Positions 26,545 through 27,559 of a stretch of DNA of 27,559 nucleotides are shown piece by piece (position 1 is the first letter of the stretch; every line of letters starts with the position of its first letter). The notes below the pieces were generated by a model. The model saw only the letters and a list, made by a program, of their open reading frames with translations. It was not told the DNA's origin and searched no databases. Made by a program: the position numbers and the translations under genes. Source of the stretch: Streptomyces sp. NRRL F-525 (lineage in GTDB: Bacteria; Actinomycetota; Actinomycetes; Streptomycetales; Streptomycetaceae); assembly GCF_000716605.1 (NCBI RefSeq), contig NZ_JNXE01000070.1, positions 1 to 27,559 of the forward strand, given 5' to 3'.

Positions 26545-26958
26545 ATGGACGCGATCTACACCGCCGTAGCCACCGCCACCCACGGCCGCGACGGCCGCGC
26601 GGTCAGCAACGACGGCAAGATCGACCTTCAGCTCGGCATCCCGGTCGAGATGGGCGGCAACGGCCAGGGCACCAACCCTGAGCAGCTCTTCGCCGCCGGT
26701 TACGCCGCCTGTTTCGGCAGCGCCCTCGGCCTCGTCGGCCGCCAGGCGAAGGTCGACGTCACCGACGCGGCCGTGACCGCAGAGGTCGGCATCGGCAAGC
26801 AGGGCGAGGGCTTCGGCCTCAAGGTGACCCTGCGCATCGAGCTCCCCGACACCGTGGACGAGGCGACCGGCCGCAAGCTGGTCGAGACCGCCCACCAGGT
26901 CTGCCCCTACTCGAACGCCACCCGCGGCAACATCGAGGTCGACCTCGTCGTCGAGTAG
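26545..26958 (+). CDS. ohr: Organic hydroperoxide resistance protein (Ohr)
   Basis: A 137-residue thiol peroxidase of the Ohr/OsmC family that reduces fatty-acid and other organic hydroperoxides in the cytoplasm. The catalytic cysteine pair is C56 in AAGYAACFGSAL and C120 in AHQVCPYSNATRGN. The Arg loop (R18) and E46 in NPEQLF complete the active site. Length and all family motifs are normal. The ATG at 26545 follows GAGAGGGA at a somewhat long distance (~9 bases). It is divergent from ohrR and separated from it by 131 bases containing the palindrome, so induction by organic peroxides is expected. A hairpin terminator follows 50 bases after the stop, suggesting a single-gene transcript. Confidence 0.95.
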   Translation: MDAIYTAVATATHGRDGRAVSNDGKIDLQLGIPVEMGGNGQGTNPEQLFAAGYAACFGSALGLVGRQAKVDVTDAAVTAEVGIGKQGEGFGLKVTLRIELPDTVDEATGRKLVETAHQVCPYSNATRGNIEVDLVVE

Positions 26959-27008
26959 TCCCTACGACGCTCCGGTTGGTTCCTACGACGCTCTCGTGAC
27001 CCGGCACA

Positions 27009-27044
27009 GAGATGGCCGGCGGCATACAAGCCGCCGGCCCTCTC
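27009..27044. terminator. Bidirectional stem-loop between ohr and the last gene
   Basis: GGCCGGCGGC (27014-27023) pairs perfectly with GCCGCCGGCC (27030-27039) around the loop ATACAA. The stem extends through GAGA (27009-27012) and TCTC (27041-27044) after one mismatch. It has no T-tract. It serves ohr and the convergent gene that ends at 27060. A duplicated CCTACGACGCTC (26960-26973 and 26981-26993 area) precedes it. Confidence 0.85.
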
Positions 27045-27059
27045 GCGTCGCACCGAACC

Positions 27060-27559
27060 TCACGTCATCGACGGGGCATGCTCCCCAACTCCCTGCCCCG
27101 GAACCGAAGTTGCGGCGGCCACCCCCACAACAGCCTTCCCCCGCACCACACTCTCCAACAACAACGGCACCCCCACCACCGGCAGTAGCCACACCAACAC
27201 GATCAACCGCCCACCCCACACACTGATATCGGGATGCGCGGCCTGCGTGAGAACTCCGGTGAACGCGGCCCCGACCAGAAACACCCCGAACGCCGGCCGC
27301 CGCACCGCGCCCCACACCCCCGCACCCAACGCGGCCACCAGCATCGGCTGCCACAACTGCTGCCGAGTCCACTCCACCCAGAAGTTCGCTTCCAGGTGCA
27401 GGAATTCAGGCCACAGCCGCGTGCGGTCGGGCCGGGCATAGTGATCGGTGAGCAGATCCTGAAGACTGTCGGTCTGGGACGGGTAATGGAGGGCGCTGGC
27501 CAGAACCAACGTACCCAGCGCGGCAGTTGCCCCCAACGCGGCCACCGTCACCAACGCCC
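27060..27559 (-). CDS. Membrane protein of unknown function, N-terminus outside the window
   Basis: The C-terminal ~166 codons of a larger gene whose frame is open to the right edge. At least four hydrophobic segments are visible: VTVAALGATAALGTLVLASAL; WQPMLVAALGAGVWGAV; FGVFLVGAAFTGVLT; and LIVLVWLLPVVGVPLLLESVV. Between the first two is a polar loop with SLQDLLTDHYARPDRTRLWPEF and HLEANFWVEWTRQQLW. The tail after ~140 is polar and ends at a stop at 27060. The layout recalls the C-terminal half of integral-membrane glycosyltransferases or related polytopic proteins, which would fit the neighbourhood, but no diagnostic motif is inside the window. Family left open. Confidence 0.75.
   Translation of the reverse strand, partial: ALVTVAALGATAALGTLVLASALHYPSQTDSLQDLLTDHYARPDRTRLWPEFLHLEANFWVEWTRQQLWQPMLVAALGAGVWGAVRRPAFGVFLVGAAFTGVLTQAAHPDISVWGGRLIVLVWLLPVVGVPLLLESVVRGKAVVGVAAATSVPGQGVGEHAPSMT

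Overview
The window is about 27.6 kb of very GC-rich DNA with strong third-position GC bias. It carries actinobacterial marker genes: a 937-residue SecA without a C-terminal zinc motif, long-form HPF, a 180-kDa-class NAD-glutamate dehydrogenase, a DUF6459/Rv3235-like protein and an OhrR/Ohr pair. From memory, this gene content and order match the conserved chromosomal core around secA in Streptomyces. I see no rRNA, tRNA, CRISPR array, transposase or prophage gene.

Left part (1-9088): the 3' end of a ComF-type phosphoribosyltransferase with an odd G-rich, repeat-filled segment; hpf with a hairpin against its ribosome binding site and a strong terminator; a NarL/LuxR-type response regulator; on the other strand a GNAT acetyltransferase and a YcaQ/AlkX-like winged-helix DNA glycosylase candidate; secA; and, converging on secA, a DUF6459 gene whose 3' end is built from an 8-bp tandem repeat.

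Middle (9089-17123): a DUF6912-type protein, a HAD hydrolase with a leaderless-type promoter, a PfpI/DJ-1 protein, a 627-base leader region, and the 1643-residue NAD-glutamate dehydrogenase followed by a structured repeat and a terminator.

Right part (17185-27559): a block dominated by surface-glycan functions. It holds a GtrA-type membrane protein, a TagH/Wzt-type ABC ATPase with its TagG/Wzm-type permease, a TetR regulator, an ADP-ribosylglycohydrolase, a GalE-type epimerase, a GT87-type and a GT39-type membrane glycosyltransferase, then the divergent ohrR/ohr peroxide defence pair and the C-terminus of another membrane protein. The 474 bases between the permease and the TetR gene hold repeated copies of a 29-bp dyad element. 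These overlap candidate promoters of both genes, which suggests the TetR protein controls itself and the exporter.

The most striking general property is a run of unrelated short tandem repeats (units of about 6, 8, 13, 16, 29 and 29 bp) inside or beside at least seven loci, several of which change coding sequence. Most genes are ordinary core genes. I did not find a clear new multi-gene system. The best leads are the operator array, the 8-bp repeat that sets the DUF6459 reading frame, and the duplicated start of the ADP-ribosylglycohydrolase gene that forms a TGATG-coupled leader peptide.
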